This document shows, in pieces, positions 6,532 to 15,229 of a stretch of DNA of 64,000 nucleotides (within the stretch, counting starts at the first letter, position 1; the number at the start of each line of letters is the position of its first letter). The translations under genes and the position numbers were made by a program. Under the pieces are notes generated by a model, which saw only the letters and a program-made list of their open reading frames with translations, was not told the DNA's origin and did not search any database. The stretch is from Pseudomonadaceae bacterium (GTDB taxonomy: Bacteria > Pseudomonadota > Gammaproteobacteria > Pseudomonadales > Pseudomonadaceae), in contig CAAFUS010000005.1 of NCBI GenBank assembly GCA_900766265.1, forward strand, positions 1 to 64,000, in the 5' to 3' direction.

Positions 6532-7851
6532 ATGCACACACTGGAGCAACTCAAGCGCGGCGAACTGGCTGGCACGACCCGGCTCGACCTGTCGGCCGAC
6601 CTCACCGAGTTTCCGCCGGAAATCTTCGACCTGGCCGATAGCCTGGAAATACTCAACCTCACGGGCAACCGGCTCAGCAGCCTGCCGGCGGACCTGCACC
6701 GGCTGCACCGCCTGAAGATCCTGTTCTGCTCGCACAACCGCTTCACCGAAGTGCCCGCGTCTGTCGGGCAGTGCCAGCAGCTGGAGATGGTTGGATTCAA
6801 AGCCAACCAGATCCGCCTCCTGCCCGCCGAAGCCTTACCGCCACGGTTGCGCTGGCTGACAATGACCGACAACCGCCTGGAGCAGGTGCCAGAATCCATT
6901 GGAAGATGCAGCAGGCTGCAGAAGCTGCTGCTCGCAGGCAACCGCCTGCAGGCATTACCGGCCAGCCTGGCACGCTGTACCAACCTCGAGCTGATTCGCA
7001 TCGCGGCGAACCAGCTGACCTCGCTGCCCGATTGGTTACCGAAGATGCCCCGCCTCGCCTGGCTCGCCTTCGCCGGCAATCCGTTCAGCGATGCCAACGA
7101 AGCCGTGGCGCTTGCGAACCATCCGATACCGCCGGTACCGCGGGAGACCATCACCTTCCAGGAGATGCTCGGCCAGGGCGCCTCCGGCCTCATCTACCGT
7201 GCGACCTGGCAAGACGCCGACCAGCCGCCGCGGGCCATGGCGGTCAAGCTGTTCAAGGGCAGCATGACCAGCGACGGTCTGGCGCACAGCGAGATGGCCG
7301 CCAGTGTCGCGGCGGGTGAACACCCGAATCTGGTGCGCGTGGCCGGCCCCCTGGCCGAGCATGCCGACGAAGCACCAGGTCTGCTGCTCGAACTGATCGA
7401 GCCGAAGTTCCAGCCGCTGGCCGGCCCGCCTTCGTTCGAGAGCTGCACACGAGACTGTTACGGCGCGGACCAGCGCTTCAGCGTCGAACAGGCGCTGGGA
7501 ATTGCCCGGGGGGTGGCATCGGTCACGGCCCATTTGCACAGGCTCGGCATCCTGCACGGCGACCTGTACGCCCATAATCTGCTTGTGGACTCTTCCGGTC
7601 GGTGCCTACTCAGCGATTTTGGCGCCGCCTCGTTCTTCGAGCCCGGCACCGCCGAAGGACTGTCGCTGCAGCGAATCGAGGCCAGGGCATTCGGCTGCCT
7701 ACTCGAAGAACTGCTCATGCGTACCGAAGCCGCTGATCAGCCCACCCTTCTGGAAGCGCTCTGGCAATTGCAGCGTCGCTGCGTAGCGGAGCCGAGTGCT
7801 GAGCGCCCCACCTTCGAGTGGCTAGCGGGGCAATTGGCCACCCTCCAGTAA
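6532..7851 (+). CDS. leucine-rich-repeat protein kinase (439 aa)
   Basis: Residues about 15-200 hold seven or so 23-residue leucine-rich repeats (pattern LxxLxLxxNxLxxLPxxL, for example LEILNLTGNRLSSLPADL). Residues about 205-435 form a Ser/Thr-kinase-like domain: a glycine loop (LGQGASG), the lysine segment AVKLFKG, the catalytic loop HGDLYAHNLL and the metal motif SDFGAAS. HGD in place of HRD is seen in many bacterial and small-molecule-like kinases. There is no signal or membrane segment, so it is probably cytoplasmic. The ATG at 6532 was chosen because the repeats start right after it. Substrate and ligand are unknown. Confidence 0.85.
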   Translation: MHTLEQLKRGELAGTTRLDLSADLTEFPPEIFDLADSLEILNLTGNRLSSLPADLHRLHRLKILFCSHNRFTEVPASVGQCQQLEMVGFKANQIRLLPAEALPPRLRWLTMTDNRLEQVPESIGRCSRLQKLLLAGNRLQALPASLARCTNLELIRIAANQLTSLPDWLPKMPRLAWLAFAGNPFSDANEAVALANHPIPPVPRETITFQEMLGQGASGLIYRATWQDADQPPRAMAVKLFKGSMTSDGLAHSEMAASVAAGEHPNLVRVAGPLAEHADEAPGLLLELIEPKFQPLAGPPSFESCTRDCYGADQRFSVEQALGIARGVASVTAHLHRLGILHGDLYAHNLLVDSSGRCLLSDFGAASFFEPGTAEGLSLQRIEARAFGCLLEELLMRTEAADQPTLLEALWQLQRRCVAEPSAERPTFEWLAGQLATLQ

Positions 7852-7918
7852 TCGCGTCAGCGGCCGAAACGCAAACGGCGACGCATTTCAGCGCCAGCCA
7901 GTGATAAGGATGCGGTAG

Positions 7919-8323
7919 ATGCAAGACCTCGATATCCAGCAGGATCCCTTCGTCATCGGTCTCAAGGAGCGCCTGCCAGGCGAACTGCGCGAGAGTTTCA
8001 GCGATGAGCAGCTCGAAGCCCTGAAGGTCGCCTTCGGCGCAAGAAAGTGGGGCCAGCATCGGGTCGATCTGCGCGCAACCGTCCGCATCTGGCGCTGGCG
8101 CTACTATTTCGTGTTCCTGGCCGGGCGCAACAAACGCGACCTCACCCGGGGCCAGCAGGAACTGTCGCGCGCGGCCAAAGCCGGTACCATCGCGCTCTTT
8201 CTGCTGTTTTCGCTGCTACTCGGCCTGGCGGTGCTGTACCTGATCAAGTCGGCGCTGGGAATCGACGTATTTCCCGGCTTTTCACTAGGGTTGTGGGACT
8301 GGTTCAAGGCCGCCCTGCGCTAG
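7919..8323 (+). CDS. conserved hypothetical protein with one or two C-terminal membrane helices (134 aa)
   Basis: The N-terminal about 80 residues are soluble (FSDEQLEALKVAFGARKWGQHRVDLRATVRIWRWRYYFVFLAGRNKRD). They precede a hydrophobic segment AGTIALFLLFSLLLGLAVLYLI and an amphipathic tail. The N-terminal part resembles a cytoplasmic helical module found in pseudomonad membrane proteins, but I cannot name a family. It starts 67 bp after the kinase gene and overlaps the end of the opposite-strand binding protein by 4 bp. Confidence 0.7.
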   Translation: MQDLDIQQDPFVIGLKERLPGELRESFSDEQLEALKVAFGARKWGQHRVDLRATVRIWRWRYYFVFLAGRNKRDLTRGQQELSRAAKAGTIALFLLFSLLLGLAVLYLIKSALGIDVFPGFSLGLWDWFKAALR

Positions 8324-9096
8324 CGAAGCAGCCGCTCGGCGTCTTCCTCGCCCAGGTATTCGACGAGGATCTGTCGCCAGCTGCCGTCGCGTTGCATCTC
8401 GACGAAGGTATCGGCCATGCGACGCTGTAATGCCTGCCCGCCGTCCAGCTGTGTGTTGCCGGCAATGTAGCTCTCCAACTGAGCGATGGGTTCGCCCATG
8501 GTCAGGGCCTGGGAATAACCCAGGCGACGCCACAGGTATCGGGCGCGCAGCTCGATCTCGTACCAGGCAACGACGCGCCCGCTGTGCAACAGCTCAGCCC
8601 CTTGCTCGGGGTCGGCGACCTCGACGATCTGCTGCCCCTCGGCCAACTGCGCCCGCAGCTCCTGCGCTCGTGGCGTACCGCCCATGACCGCGACCGGACC
8701 GCTCGCCAGGGCGTCGGCCAGCGTGTCGAACGGCCGGCCCAGGCTGGCTACCGAGTAGCGGGTGGCGAGCACGTCCAGCAGCCAGATGAACTTGTCTTCG
8801 CGGTCGGGTAGACGCCCCAGGTTGAGCACCACCCCGGCCGGGTCGGCTGCCGCCTCATGCTGAACACGGCGCCAGGGCACGCTACGAAACAGGCATTCGA
8901 GCTGCAGCCGCTCACAGAGTTGCTCGCTCAGCTCGCCGAACAGCCCCGACGCTTGCTCGGTGCCGCCGGCGAACGGCATCTGCCCGTGGCCTACATAGAT
9001 ATTGATCGGCGCGGCCGTCGCCGAGACCGCCGTGCACGCCCACAGCAGGCCAACCGCCCCGCATCGCCAGTTCGATTCCTTTGAGTCCCTTGGCAC
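8320..9096 (-). CDS. periplasmic solute-binding-like protein, SBP_bac_3 type (258 aa)
   Basis: A signal peptide is visible (WRCGAVGLLWACTAVSATAA, cleavage near residue 29), followed by a domain of about 225 residues with the layout of amino-acid binding proteins: INIYVGHGQMPF at the start, GVVLNLGRLPDREDKF in the middle, and MADTFVEMQRDGSWRQILVEYLG at the end. Many stand-alone pseudomonad members lack an adjacent permease, as here, and their ligands are unknown. A GTG start with GGAG upstream is used. No ABC permease or ATPase is next to it. Confidence 0.75.
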   Translation of the reverse strand: MPRDSKESNWRCGAVGLLWACTAVSATAAPINIYVGHGQMPFAGGTEQASGLFGELSEQLCERLQLECLFRSVPWRRVQHEAAADPAGVVLNLGRLPDREDKFIWLLDVLATRYSVASLGRPFDTLADALASGPVAVMGGTPRAQELRAQLAEGQQIVEVADPEQGAELLHSGRVVAWYEIELRARYLWRRLGYSQALTMGEPIAQLESYIAGNTQLDGGQALQRRMADTFVEMQRDGSWRQILVEYLGEEDAERLLR

Positions 9097-9292
9097 CGAC
9101 TTCTCCTTACCCTGACATCACGGGCGCCCCGTTGAGGCCCCCGACCGAGGTCGCATTGACGCATGAACGCGGCGTGCTGGAGTTTTAAAGTGCGCAGCGC
9201 CTTAAATCAACCTCGACGACGGGAGGCGCTGCGGCACCCCGCCTCGCCACAGGAATACTCGCTGCTAGACTCCCGTTACGGAGGGCCTGTGC

Positions 9293-9511
9293 ATGAAAGA
9301 TGAATCGGATGATAAACCCCTGACATTCGGTGAAATGCTATCCAGCGTGCTGGCCGCGGCGCTCGGGGTACAGAGCGGCAAGAACCGCGCCCGTGACTTC
9401 TCACGCGGCAAGCCGGTGCATTTCATTCTGCTGGGCCTGGGCTTCACCGCGGTCTTCGCGCTGACGCTGCTGGGAATCGTGTTACTGGTCATACACCTCG
9501 CGACGCCATAA
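9293..9511 (+). CDS. DUF2970 small membrane protein (72 aa)
   Basis: It starts MKDESDDKPLTFGEMLSSVLAAALGVQSGKNRARDF and ends in one hydrophobic helix (FILLGLGFTAVFALTLLGIVLLVIH). The conserved V-L-A-A-x-x-G-V-Q-x-x-x-x-R-x-R-D-F block identifies DUF2970, a proteobacterial family of unknown role. The gene stands alone between a divergent binding protein and a very small reverse gene. The 9097-9292 spacer shows no other feature. Confidence 0.8.
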   Translation: MKDESDDKPLTFGEMLSSVLAAALGVQSGKNRARDFSRGKPVHFILLGLGFTAVFALTLLGIVLLVIHLATP

Positions 9512-9521
9512 CGGCGGCTCG

Positions 9522-9635
9522 CTACTGGTGGCTGACCCAGAACACCGCGGTGGCGACCGCCAGCATGATCAGAACGAAGATCGCAACGGCATCGACGGCA
9601 CTGTCACGGTTGTGCGGATCGAGTTTCCCGGTCAT
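9522..9635 (-). CDS. small single-helix membrane protein (37 aa)
   Basis: The reading frame is M-T-G-K-L-D-P-H-N-R-D-S-A-V-D-A-V followed by a hydrophobic helix (AIFVLIMLAVATAVFWV) and S-H-Q. It has a strong ribosome site (AAGGGGA, 6 bp before ATG). Similar tiny proteins precede cysI in pseudomonads, to my recollection, which supports a real gene. The function is unknown. It converges with the DUF2970 gene. Confidence 0.65.
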   Translation of the reverse strand: MTGKLDPHNRDSAVDAVAIFVLIMLAVATAVFWVSHQ

Positions 9636-9721
9636 GGCCATCCCCTTTTGTTGTTGTGCATATCGGGCTTGAGTTAAGACGACAAGCGTCCTGCCCTCAA
9701 GTCAGCCCCCAGCCCCAGCGT

Positions 9722-9787
9722 TAGCACTATTAGTTTGCTTCATATACAAAAACATCACTTTTGCACATAACCCCTTGCTGCTATCGT
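9722..9787 (+). promoter_or_regulatory. probable cysI promoter with AT-rich activator region
   Basis: An AT-rich stretch (9722-9760) precedes TTGCAC (9761-9766) and TATCGT (9782-9787), a sub-optimal spacing of 15 bp. A weak promoter with upstream AT-rich DNA is what one expects for a CysB-activated sulfur-assimilation gene, but no exact CysB site can be proven by eye. Confidence 0.35.
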
Positions 9788-9856
9788 GCCCGGCTCTGCG
9801 AAGTGCGCGGCCGTGCGCGCATTCAGCCGTAAGCAGCCTGACCGACAGGAATCTTC

Positions 9857-11515
9857 ATGTACGTATACGACGAGTACGATCAACGGATCATCGAGGACCG
9901 CGTAAAGCAGTTCCGCGATCAGACCCGCCGCTATCTGGCCGGTGAACTGAGCGGAGAGGAATTCCGCCCGCTGCGCCTGCAGAACGGCCTCTATATCCAG
10001 CGCTATGCGCCGATGCTGCGGATCGCCGTACCCTATGGACTGCTGGGCAGTCACCAGCTGCGCAAACTCGCGCATATCGCACGCCATTACGACAAGGGCT
10101 ATGCCCACATCAGTACCCGTCAGAACGTGCAGTTCAACTGGCCCGACCTCGAGGACGTACCCGAGATTCTCGCCGAGCTCGCCACGGTGCAGATGCATGC
10201 CATCCAGACCAGCGGCAACTGCATCCGTAATACCACGACCGATCAGTTCGCCGGCGTCGCGAAGGACGAGTTGGTCGATCCGCGTCCCTGGTGCGAGATC
10301 ATCCGCCAGTGGTCGACCTTCCACCCCGAATTCGCCCACCTGCCACGCAAGTTCAAGATCGCCGTCAATGGCGCGGTCAGTGATCGCGCGGCGATCGAAG
10401 TGCACGACATTGGCCTGGAGGCCGTGCGCAACGACGCCGGCGAGCTGGGCTTCCGCGTCTCGGTGGGCGGTGGCCTGGGCCGCACGCCGATCGTGGGCAG
10501 CTTCATCAACGAATTCCTGCCGTGGCAGCACCTGCTGACCTACCTCGAGGCGATCCTGCGGGTGTACAACCGTTACGGGCGTCGCGACAACAAGTTCAAG
10601 GCGCGCATCAAGATCCTGGTCAAGGCGCTGACGCCGGAAGTCTTCGCCGAGCGCGTCGAAGCTGAATGGGCGCACCTGAAGGATGGGCCGACCACCCTGA
10701 CCGAAGCCGAAGTGGCGCGCGTCTCGGCGTTCTTCGTCAAGCCGGCCTACGAAACGCTGGAAGATCAGGACGCCGCGCTACAGGCACTCGATGCCGAGCA
10801 TCCCGGATTCGCACGCTGGCGTGCGCGCAATGTCTTCCCACACAAGAAGCCCGGTTATGCTGCCGTGACGCTGTCACTCAAGCCGACCGGTACGGCGCCC
10901 GGCGACATCACTGACAAGCAGTTCGATGCGCTGGCCGATCTGGCCGACCGCTACTGCTTCGGCGAGGTCCGCACCTCCCACAACCAGAACATCATCCTTG
11001 CCGATATCCGTCAGAGCGACCTGTTCACCCTCTGGGGCGAGCTGCGCGAACTCGGGTTCGCGACGCCGAACATCGGCTTGCTGACAGACATCATCTGCTG
11101 CCCGGGCGGCGATTTCTGCTCGCTGGCAAACGCCAAGTCGATCCCGATCGCCGAAGCGATACAGCGCCGCTTCGAAGACCTGGACTACCTGTTCGACATC
11201 GGCAACATCGATCTCAACATCTCCGGTTGCATGAACGCCTGCGGTCATCATCACGTCGGTCACATCGGCATCCTTGGCGTGGACAAGAAGGGCGAGGAGT
11301 TCTACCAGGTCTCCCTCGGCGGCAGTGCCAGCCGCGACGCCAGCCTTGGGCAGATCCTCGGCCCCTCGTTCGCGCAGGATGTGATGCCGGACGTCATCAG
11401 CAAGATCATCGATGTGTACGTGGAGAGCCGCGAAGAAGGCGAGCCATTCATCGACACCTACCGCCGTATCGGCATCGCCCCCTTCAAGGAACGCGTCTAT
11501 GCAGCGAATCATTAA
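9857..11515 (+). CDS. cysI: assimilatory sulfite/nitrite reductase hemoprotein CysI (552 aa)
   Basis: This enzyme reduces sulfite to sulfide with six electrons in cysteine synthesis, using siroheme coupled to a 4Fe-4S cluster. The cluster ligands are Cys415 and Cys421 (CCPGGDFC) and Cys458 and Cys462 (SGCMNACGHHH). The N-terminal ferredoxin-like half contains STRQNVQFNW and the substrate-binding GNCIRNTTTD. The ribosome site is AGGAA. The next gene (DUF934) overlaps its end by 17 bp, so the two form one operon, as in other pseudomonads. Confidence 0.95.
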   Translation: MYVYDEYDQRIIEDRVKQFRDQTRRYLAGELSGEEFRPLRLQNGLYIQRYAPMLRIAVPYGLLGSHQLRKLAHIARHYDKGYAHISTRQNVQFNWPDLEDVPEILAELATVQMHAIQTSGNCIRNTTTDQFAGVAKDELVDPRPWCEIIRQWSTFHPEFAHLPRKFKIAVNGAVSDRAAIEVHDIGLEAVRNDAGELGFRVSVGGGLGRTPIVGSFINEFLPWQHLLTYLEAILRVYNRYGRRDNKFKARIKILVKALTPEVFAERVEAEWAHLKDGPTTLTEAEVARVSAFFVKPAYETLEDQDAALQALDAEHPGFARWRARNVFPHKKPGYAAVTLSLKPTGTAPGDITDKQFDALADLADRYCFGEVRTSHNQNIILADIRQSDLFTLWGELRELGFATPNIGLLTDIICCPGGDFCSLANAKSIPIAEAIQRRFEDLDYLFDIGNIDLNISGCMNACGHHHVGHIGILGVDKKGEEFYQVSLGGSASRDASLGQILGPSFAQDVMPDVISKIIDVYVESREEGEPFIDTYRRIGIAPFKERVYAANH

Positions 11516-11999
11516 GAACGGCCAGGTGATCGACGAGTCCTGGCACCTGCTGCCCAAGGACACGGCCCTGGAGGGCCTGTCCAACTGCGACGACATCATC
11601 GTCCCGCTGGGGCTGTGGCTCGAGCACGGCCACGCCCTGCGCGCACGCGACGGTGGCCTGGGCGTGTGGCTCGACAGCGACGAGGAGATCGAGCTGATCG
11701 CCGACGACCTTGAGAAATTCCAGGTCATCGCGCTGAACTTCCCGGTATTCACCGACGGCCGCCACTTCTCCACCGCGCGCCTGCTTCGCGAGCGTTATGG
11801 TTTCAAGGGCGAAGTGCGGGCAATTGGCGATGTACTTCGCGACCAGCTGTTCATGATGCAACGCTGCGGGTTCGACGCCTTCGCCGTACGTCCGGACCGT
11901 GATCCGTACGACGCGCTGCAAAGCCTCGGCGACTTCAGCGAAACCTACCAAGCCGCAGTTGATCAGCCACTGCCGCTGTTCCGCAGACGTCAGGGCTGA
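11499..11999 (+). CDS. DUF934 family protein linked to sulfite reductase (166 aa)
   Basis: It begins MQRIIKNGQVIDESWHLL. The DUF934 core is visible in LGVWLDSDEEIE, VIALNFPVFTDGRHFSTARLLRERYGFKGEVRAIGDVLRDQLFMMQRCGFDAFAV-type sequence. The family nearly always accompanies cysI or cysH-type genes and is thought to help sulfite reduction, perhaps in electron delivery, but no reaction is proven. The ATG lies inside the cysI 3' end (17-bp overlap), so it is translationally coupled. A bidirectional terminator follows. Confidence 0.9.
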   Translation: MQRIIKNGQVIDESWHLLPKDTALEGLSNCDDIIVPLGLWLEHGHALRARDGGLGVWLDSDEEIELIADDLEKFQVIALNFPVFTDGRHFSTARLLRERYGFKGEVRAIGDVLRDQLFMMQRCGFDAFAVRPDRDPYDALQSLGDFSETYQAAVDQPLPLFRRRQG

Positions 12000-12011
12000 G
12001 CCTGGCGCTTG

Positions 12012-12046
12012 AACGAAAAACCCGCCAACTGGCGGGTTTTCGTTTG
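12012..12046. terminator. bidirectional Rho-independent terminator
   Basis: AAAACCCGCC-AACT-GGCGGGTTTT forms a stem with A runs on the left and T runs on the right, so it can end both the cysI operon and the small reverse gene beginning at 12153. Confidence 0.85.
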
Positions 12047-12048
12047 TG

Positions 12049-12153
12049 TCACTGGTACATCCAGAAATTCGGATGTTCGAGTGGCGCTTGGTTCGAGGAC
12101 TTATCGGCTTTCTCGGTGGTGCTGCGCTTGAACAGTGCGGCCAGTGCTTTCAT
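12049..12153 (-). CDS. tiny basic protein (34 aa)
   Basis: It reads MKALAALFKRSTTEKADKSS, then NQAPLEHPNFWMYQ and stop. AGGGAA lies 6 bp before the ATG, and the stop codon sits directly against the terminator. Codon use looks like that of the neighbours. The family is unknown; the aromatic tail P-N-F-W-M-Y-Q is distinctive. It could be a real small protein, but the length makes chance possible. Confidence 0.5.
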   Translation of the reverse strand: MKALAALFKRSTTEKADKSSNQAPLEHPNFWMYQ

Positions 12154-12246
12154 GGTGATTCCCTGCAGTTGCGTTGAGGTGTCGCTAATTTCCCTCAATC
12201 GACTCCTGCAGGGTAGTTGGTGTTCTCTATCGTCCCGATTGCCGGG

Positions 12247-13239
12247 TCAATCCAGCCTGACGAGCGTTCGCCCGACCTGCCCCGCCGCCAGGATGCGTTC
12301 GATCTCGGCGGGCAATTGCGCCAGCTCCACCTCATGGACCAGCTCTTCGAGGCCCGAGATCTTCCACTGCAGCGAGAGCTTGTCCCACATCGAGGCCTTG
12401 ACGACCAGCGGCAGCTCGACCGAGTCGACCCCAAGCAAATTCACGCCCCTGAGAATGAACGGCAATACGCTGCCCTTGAACTCCGTCCCGGCAGTCAATC
12501 CGCAGCATGCCACGCTCGCCCCTCGTTGCAGCGACTTGACGACATTGAACAGGACGTCGCCGCCCACGGTGTCCACCGCGCCGGCCCACTGCTCCTTGAG
12601 CAGCGGCTTTTCGGCACCGGTCTGCAAGGCCGCGCGATCGACGATCTGGCTGGCGCCAAGGCGGGTCAGAAACGCGGCTTGGTCCGCCTTGCCCGTCACC
12701 GCCACCACACTGTGACCGAGGCTGGCCAGGAGCGCCACGGCGATGCTGCCGACCCCTCCAGTGGCGCCGGTAACCAGGACCGGGCCTGCGCCAGGCTGCA
12801 ACCCGGCCTGCTCGAGCTTGTCGACGCAAAGTCCGGCGGTCAGGCCCGCGGTACCGAGGATCATCGCCTCGCGCAGGCTCAATCCGTGCGGACGCTTGAT
12901 CACCCAGGCCGCAGGCACGCGGATGTATTGCCCGAACCCGCCCGCCGTATTCATGCCTAGGTCATACCCTGTGACGATGACCTCGTCGCCTTTCGCGAAT
13001 TCGGCTACTGCGGATGCCGCTACCACACCGGCTGCGTCGATGCCCGGTGTGTGCGGATATTGCCGGGTGACCCCCCGATTACCGGTCGCCGACAACGCAT
13101 CCTTGAAGTTGAGCGACGAGTAGCGGACACGGATCAATACGTCGCCTTGCGGCAGGTCATCGACGTTGCGTTCGACCACCGCGGTCGAAAACCGACCGTC
13201 TGCGTATTCGCGGGCCTGCAGTGCCTTGAAGCTGCTCAT
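12247..13239 (-). CDS. acuI: YhdH/AcuI-family quinone oxidoreductase, probable acryloyl-CoA reductase (330 aa)
   Basis: This is a zinc-free medium-chain dehydrogenase. The N-terminal GroES-like part contains RYSSLNFKDALSATG and HTPGIDAAGVV; the Rossmann part has VLVTGATGGVGSIAVALLA (NADPH loop). The FKDAL and GYDLGMNTAGGFGQY segments match YhdH/AcuI, which reduces acryloyl-CoA to propionyl-CoA and detoxifies related electrophiles. It starts 8 bp upstream of the sohB stop on the same strand and is read after sohB, from which it may be co-transcribed. Confidence 0.85.
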   Translation of the reverse strand: MSSFKALQAREYADGRFSTAVVERNVDDLPQGDVLIRVRYSSLNFKDALSATGNRGVTRQYPHTPGIDAAGVVAASAVAEFAKGDEVIVTGYDLGMNTAGGFGQYIRVPAAWVIKRPHGLSLREAMILGTAGLTAGLCVDKLEQAGLQPGAGPVLVTGATGGVGSIAVALLASLGHSVVAVTGKADQAAFLTRLGASQIVDRAALQTGAEKPLLKEQWAGAVDTVGGDVLFNVVKSLQRGASVACCGLTAGTEFKGSVLPFILRGVNLLGVDSVELPLVVKASMWDKLSLQWKISGLEELVHEVELAQLPAEIERILAAGQVGRTLVRLD

Positions 13240-13248
13240 CGCGTTCTC

Positions 13249-14274
13249 CTATTGCCAGAAACGTTGTTCGTTCAGCCGGGTCCAGCCCTTTAGCAGGCCG
13301 TGCTCGAGCATGACGCTCGCAGCCATGCCGAAACGCTCGGGCAGACTCTTCTTCTGTGCATAGTGCAGCTGAAACAGCTCGCATTCACTGGCCCGCTCTG
13401 CGAGGTACTCATCACTGGTCTTGATCTCGTCGATCAGCTGCTTGCCCAGCGCCGCGGTGCCCAACCACACCTCACCGGTCGCCACCTCGTCGATTGCCAG
13501 CTGCGGACGGTAGCGGGCTACGAAGTTCTTGAACAGCTCGTGGGTGGTTTCAAGGTCGTCCTGAAATTTCTCCCGCCCTTTTTCGGTGTTCTCACCGAAC
13601 ACCGTCAGCGTGCGCTTGTACTCGCCGGCCGTGAGCACCTCGACGTCAACGTCATGCTTCTTGAGCAGACGGTGGACGTTGGGCAGCTGCGCGACCACGC
13701 CGATCGACCCGAGGATGGAGAACGGTGCCGCGAGGATTTTCTCGCCGATGCACGCCATCATGTAGCCGCCGCTGGCGGCCACCTTATCGACGCACACGGT
13801 CAGCGGCACGCCTGCCTGACGGATGCGCACCAGCTGAGACGCCGCCAGCCCGTAGCCATGAACCATCCCGCCACCGCTCTCCAGACGCACCACCACCTCG
13901 TCCTTCGGCGTCGCCATCGTCAGCAGCGCGGTGATCTCGTGGCGCAGGTTGTCGACCGCCGACGCCTTGATATCGCCGTCGAAGTCGAGTACGAACACCC
14001 GCGGTTTATCTGCGCCGCTTTTCTTCGCCTGTTTGGCAGCCTTGGCCTCGCGCTTACGCTGCGCCTTGTAGGTGTCCTTGTCCCAGATCGCCTGCTCCAG
14101 GCGCTCGCGCATCGCCTTGTAGAAATCGTTGAGCTTGTGCACCTCCAGGTGACCCCCGGACTGCTTGGCACGCCCCCTGCGCAGCGATGCGACGGTCACC
14201 AGCACGACGATGATGGCCACAACCAGCGTCACGGTCTTGGCCAGAAAGCTTGCGTAATCGGCAAGAAAATCCAC
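13249..14274 (-). CDS. sohB: S49-family inner-membrane protease SohB (341 aa)
   Basis: The start is set at GTG 14274 because it gives the standard N-terminus (M/V-DFLADYASFLAKTV) behind a perfect AGGAGG; an upstream in-frame ATG would add about 20 odd residues. One N-terminal membrane helix (TVTLVVAIIVVLVTVASL) anchors a periplasmic S49 domain. The catalytic Ser lies in the FSILGSIGVV region and the Lys in AGEYKRTL, with the ASGGYMMAC motif between. The family cleaves membrane-protein and signal-peptide remnants. Confidence 0.9.
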   Translation of the reverse strand: MDFLADYASFLAKTVTLVVAIIVVLVTVASLRRGRAKQSGGHLEVHKLNDFYKAMRERLEQAIWDKDTYKAQRKREAKAAKQAKKSGADKPRVFVLDFDGDIKASAVDNLRHEITALLTMATPKDEVVVRLESGGGMVHGYGLAASQLVRIRQAGVPLTVCVDKVAASGGYMMACIGEKILAAPFSILGSIGVVAQLPNVHRLLKKHDVDVEVLTAGEYKRTLTVFGENTEKGREKFQDDLETTHELFKNFVARYRPQLAIDEVATGEVWLGTAALGKQLIDEIKTSDEYLAERASECELFQLHYAQKKSLPERFGMAASVMLEHGLLKGWTRLNEQRFWQ

Positions 14275-14457
14275 ACGTCCTCCTAAATCCACACGCCAAC
14301 CGCCCGAAGAGCGCTGCCTGGCGTAATCGCTCAAGCATACCGGCGTGATGGAATACGGGCCAGCGAGGGTAATTCAAACAAGCGTATGATTTGTCGTTGA
14401 CACCTGTGGGGGATGTCCCTACCCTCGCGAAAAAACAGCGCTAGCGGGGCAGCGGGC

Positions 14458-15168
14458 ATGGGCAGTATCTACCTGATCAGGCATGGTCAGGCGTCGTTCG
14501 GCGCAGATAACTATGACGTGCTTTCCCCGCTGGGCCACCTGCAGGCTCAAGCCGTCGGCGATCATCTCGCCCGGTTGGGTGTCCGCTTCGATCGTTGCGT
14601 CTGCGGTGAGCTTCACCGCCAGCGCGATACCGCGCGCGCTGCGCTGCAACGCATGAGCGAGGCCGGCAACCCTCCACTGGAGCTGGAAGTCGACGCAGCC
14701 TTCAATGAATTTCATGCCGACGAAGTTATTCGGGCGCACCTGCAGGACCTGGTCGCGGTCGAGCCGCACGCCATGGACATCTTCCGCAACGCGGCCGACC
14801 ACCGTGCGGAGTTCCAGCGCCTGTTCAGCTATGTGATCGCGCGATGGGTTTCGGGCGAGCACGACAAGGAAGGCCTGGAAAGCTGGCAGGCCTTTGTCGA
14901 CCGCGTCCAGGGCGGCCTAGATCGGCTGCTTGCCCGGGCCGGGAACAAGGACCGCATTGCCGTGTTCACATCCGGCGGAACCATCACCGCCTTGTTGCAA
15001 CTCGTTATTGGCGTACCGCCAATCAAGGCATTCGAGTTGAACTGGCAGATCGTCAACACGTCCATCAGCCTTCTGAAGTTTCGCGACCGAGAGGTCGCCC
15101 TGGCTTCCTTCAATAGTCACGCGCACCTGGAACTGTTGAAGAAGCCGGAGCTTGTCACCTACCGATAG
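14458..15168 (+). CDS. histidine phosphatase family protein (236 aa)
   Basis: The protein starts MGSIYLIRHGQASFG; His9 in the RHG motif would be the phosphorylated nucleophile. A later segment reads VFTSGGTITALLQ, where classic members have HGG, so the second catalytic histidine seems replaced by Ser; activity or mechanism may differ. The substrate is unknown. ATG 14458 is chosen over 14413 because the conserved fold starts there. It is read with the SCP2 gene 61 bp downstream and is divergent from sohB. Confidence 0.8.
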   Translation: MGSIYLIRHGQASFGADNYDVLSPLGHLQAQAVGDHLARLGVRFDRCVCGELHRQRDTARAALQRMSEAGNPPLELEVDAAFNEFHADEVIRAHLQDLVAVEPHAMDIFRNAADHRAEFQRLFSYVIARWVSGEHDKEGLESWQAFVDRVQGGLDRLLARAGNKDRIAVFTSGGTITALLQLVIGVPPIKAFELNWQIVNTSISLLKFRDREVALASFNSHAHLELLKKPELVTYR

Positions 15169-15229
15169 GCTCCAGCCAGCCCGCGAGGTATCGCGGCGTG
15201 TTTCTCCCCACACTTACAAGGAAATGACC

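Noticed and set aside
13300..14286. 328-residue open frame opposite sohB
   Set aside because: Repetitive His/Leu/Arg-rich sequence typical of antisense frames in GC-rich genes; sohB motifs are on the other strand.
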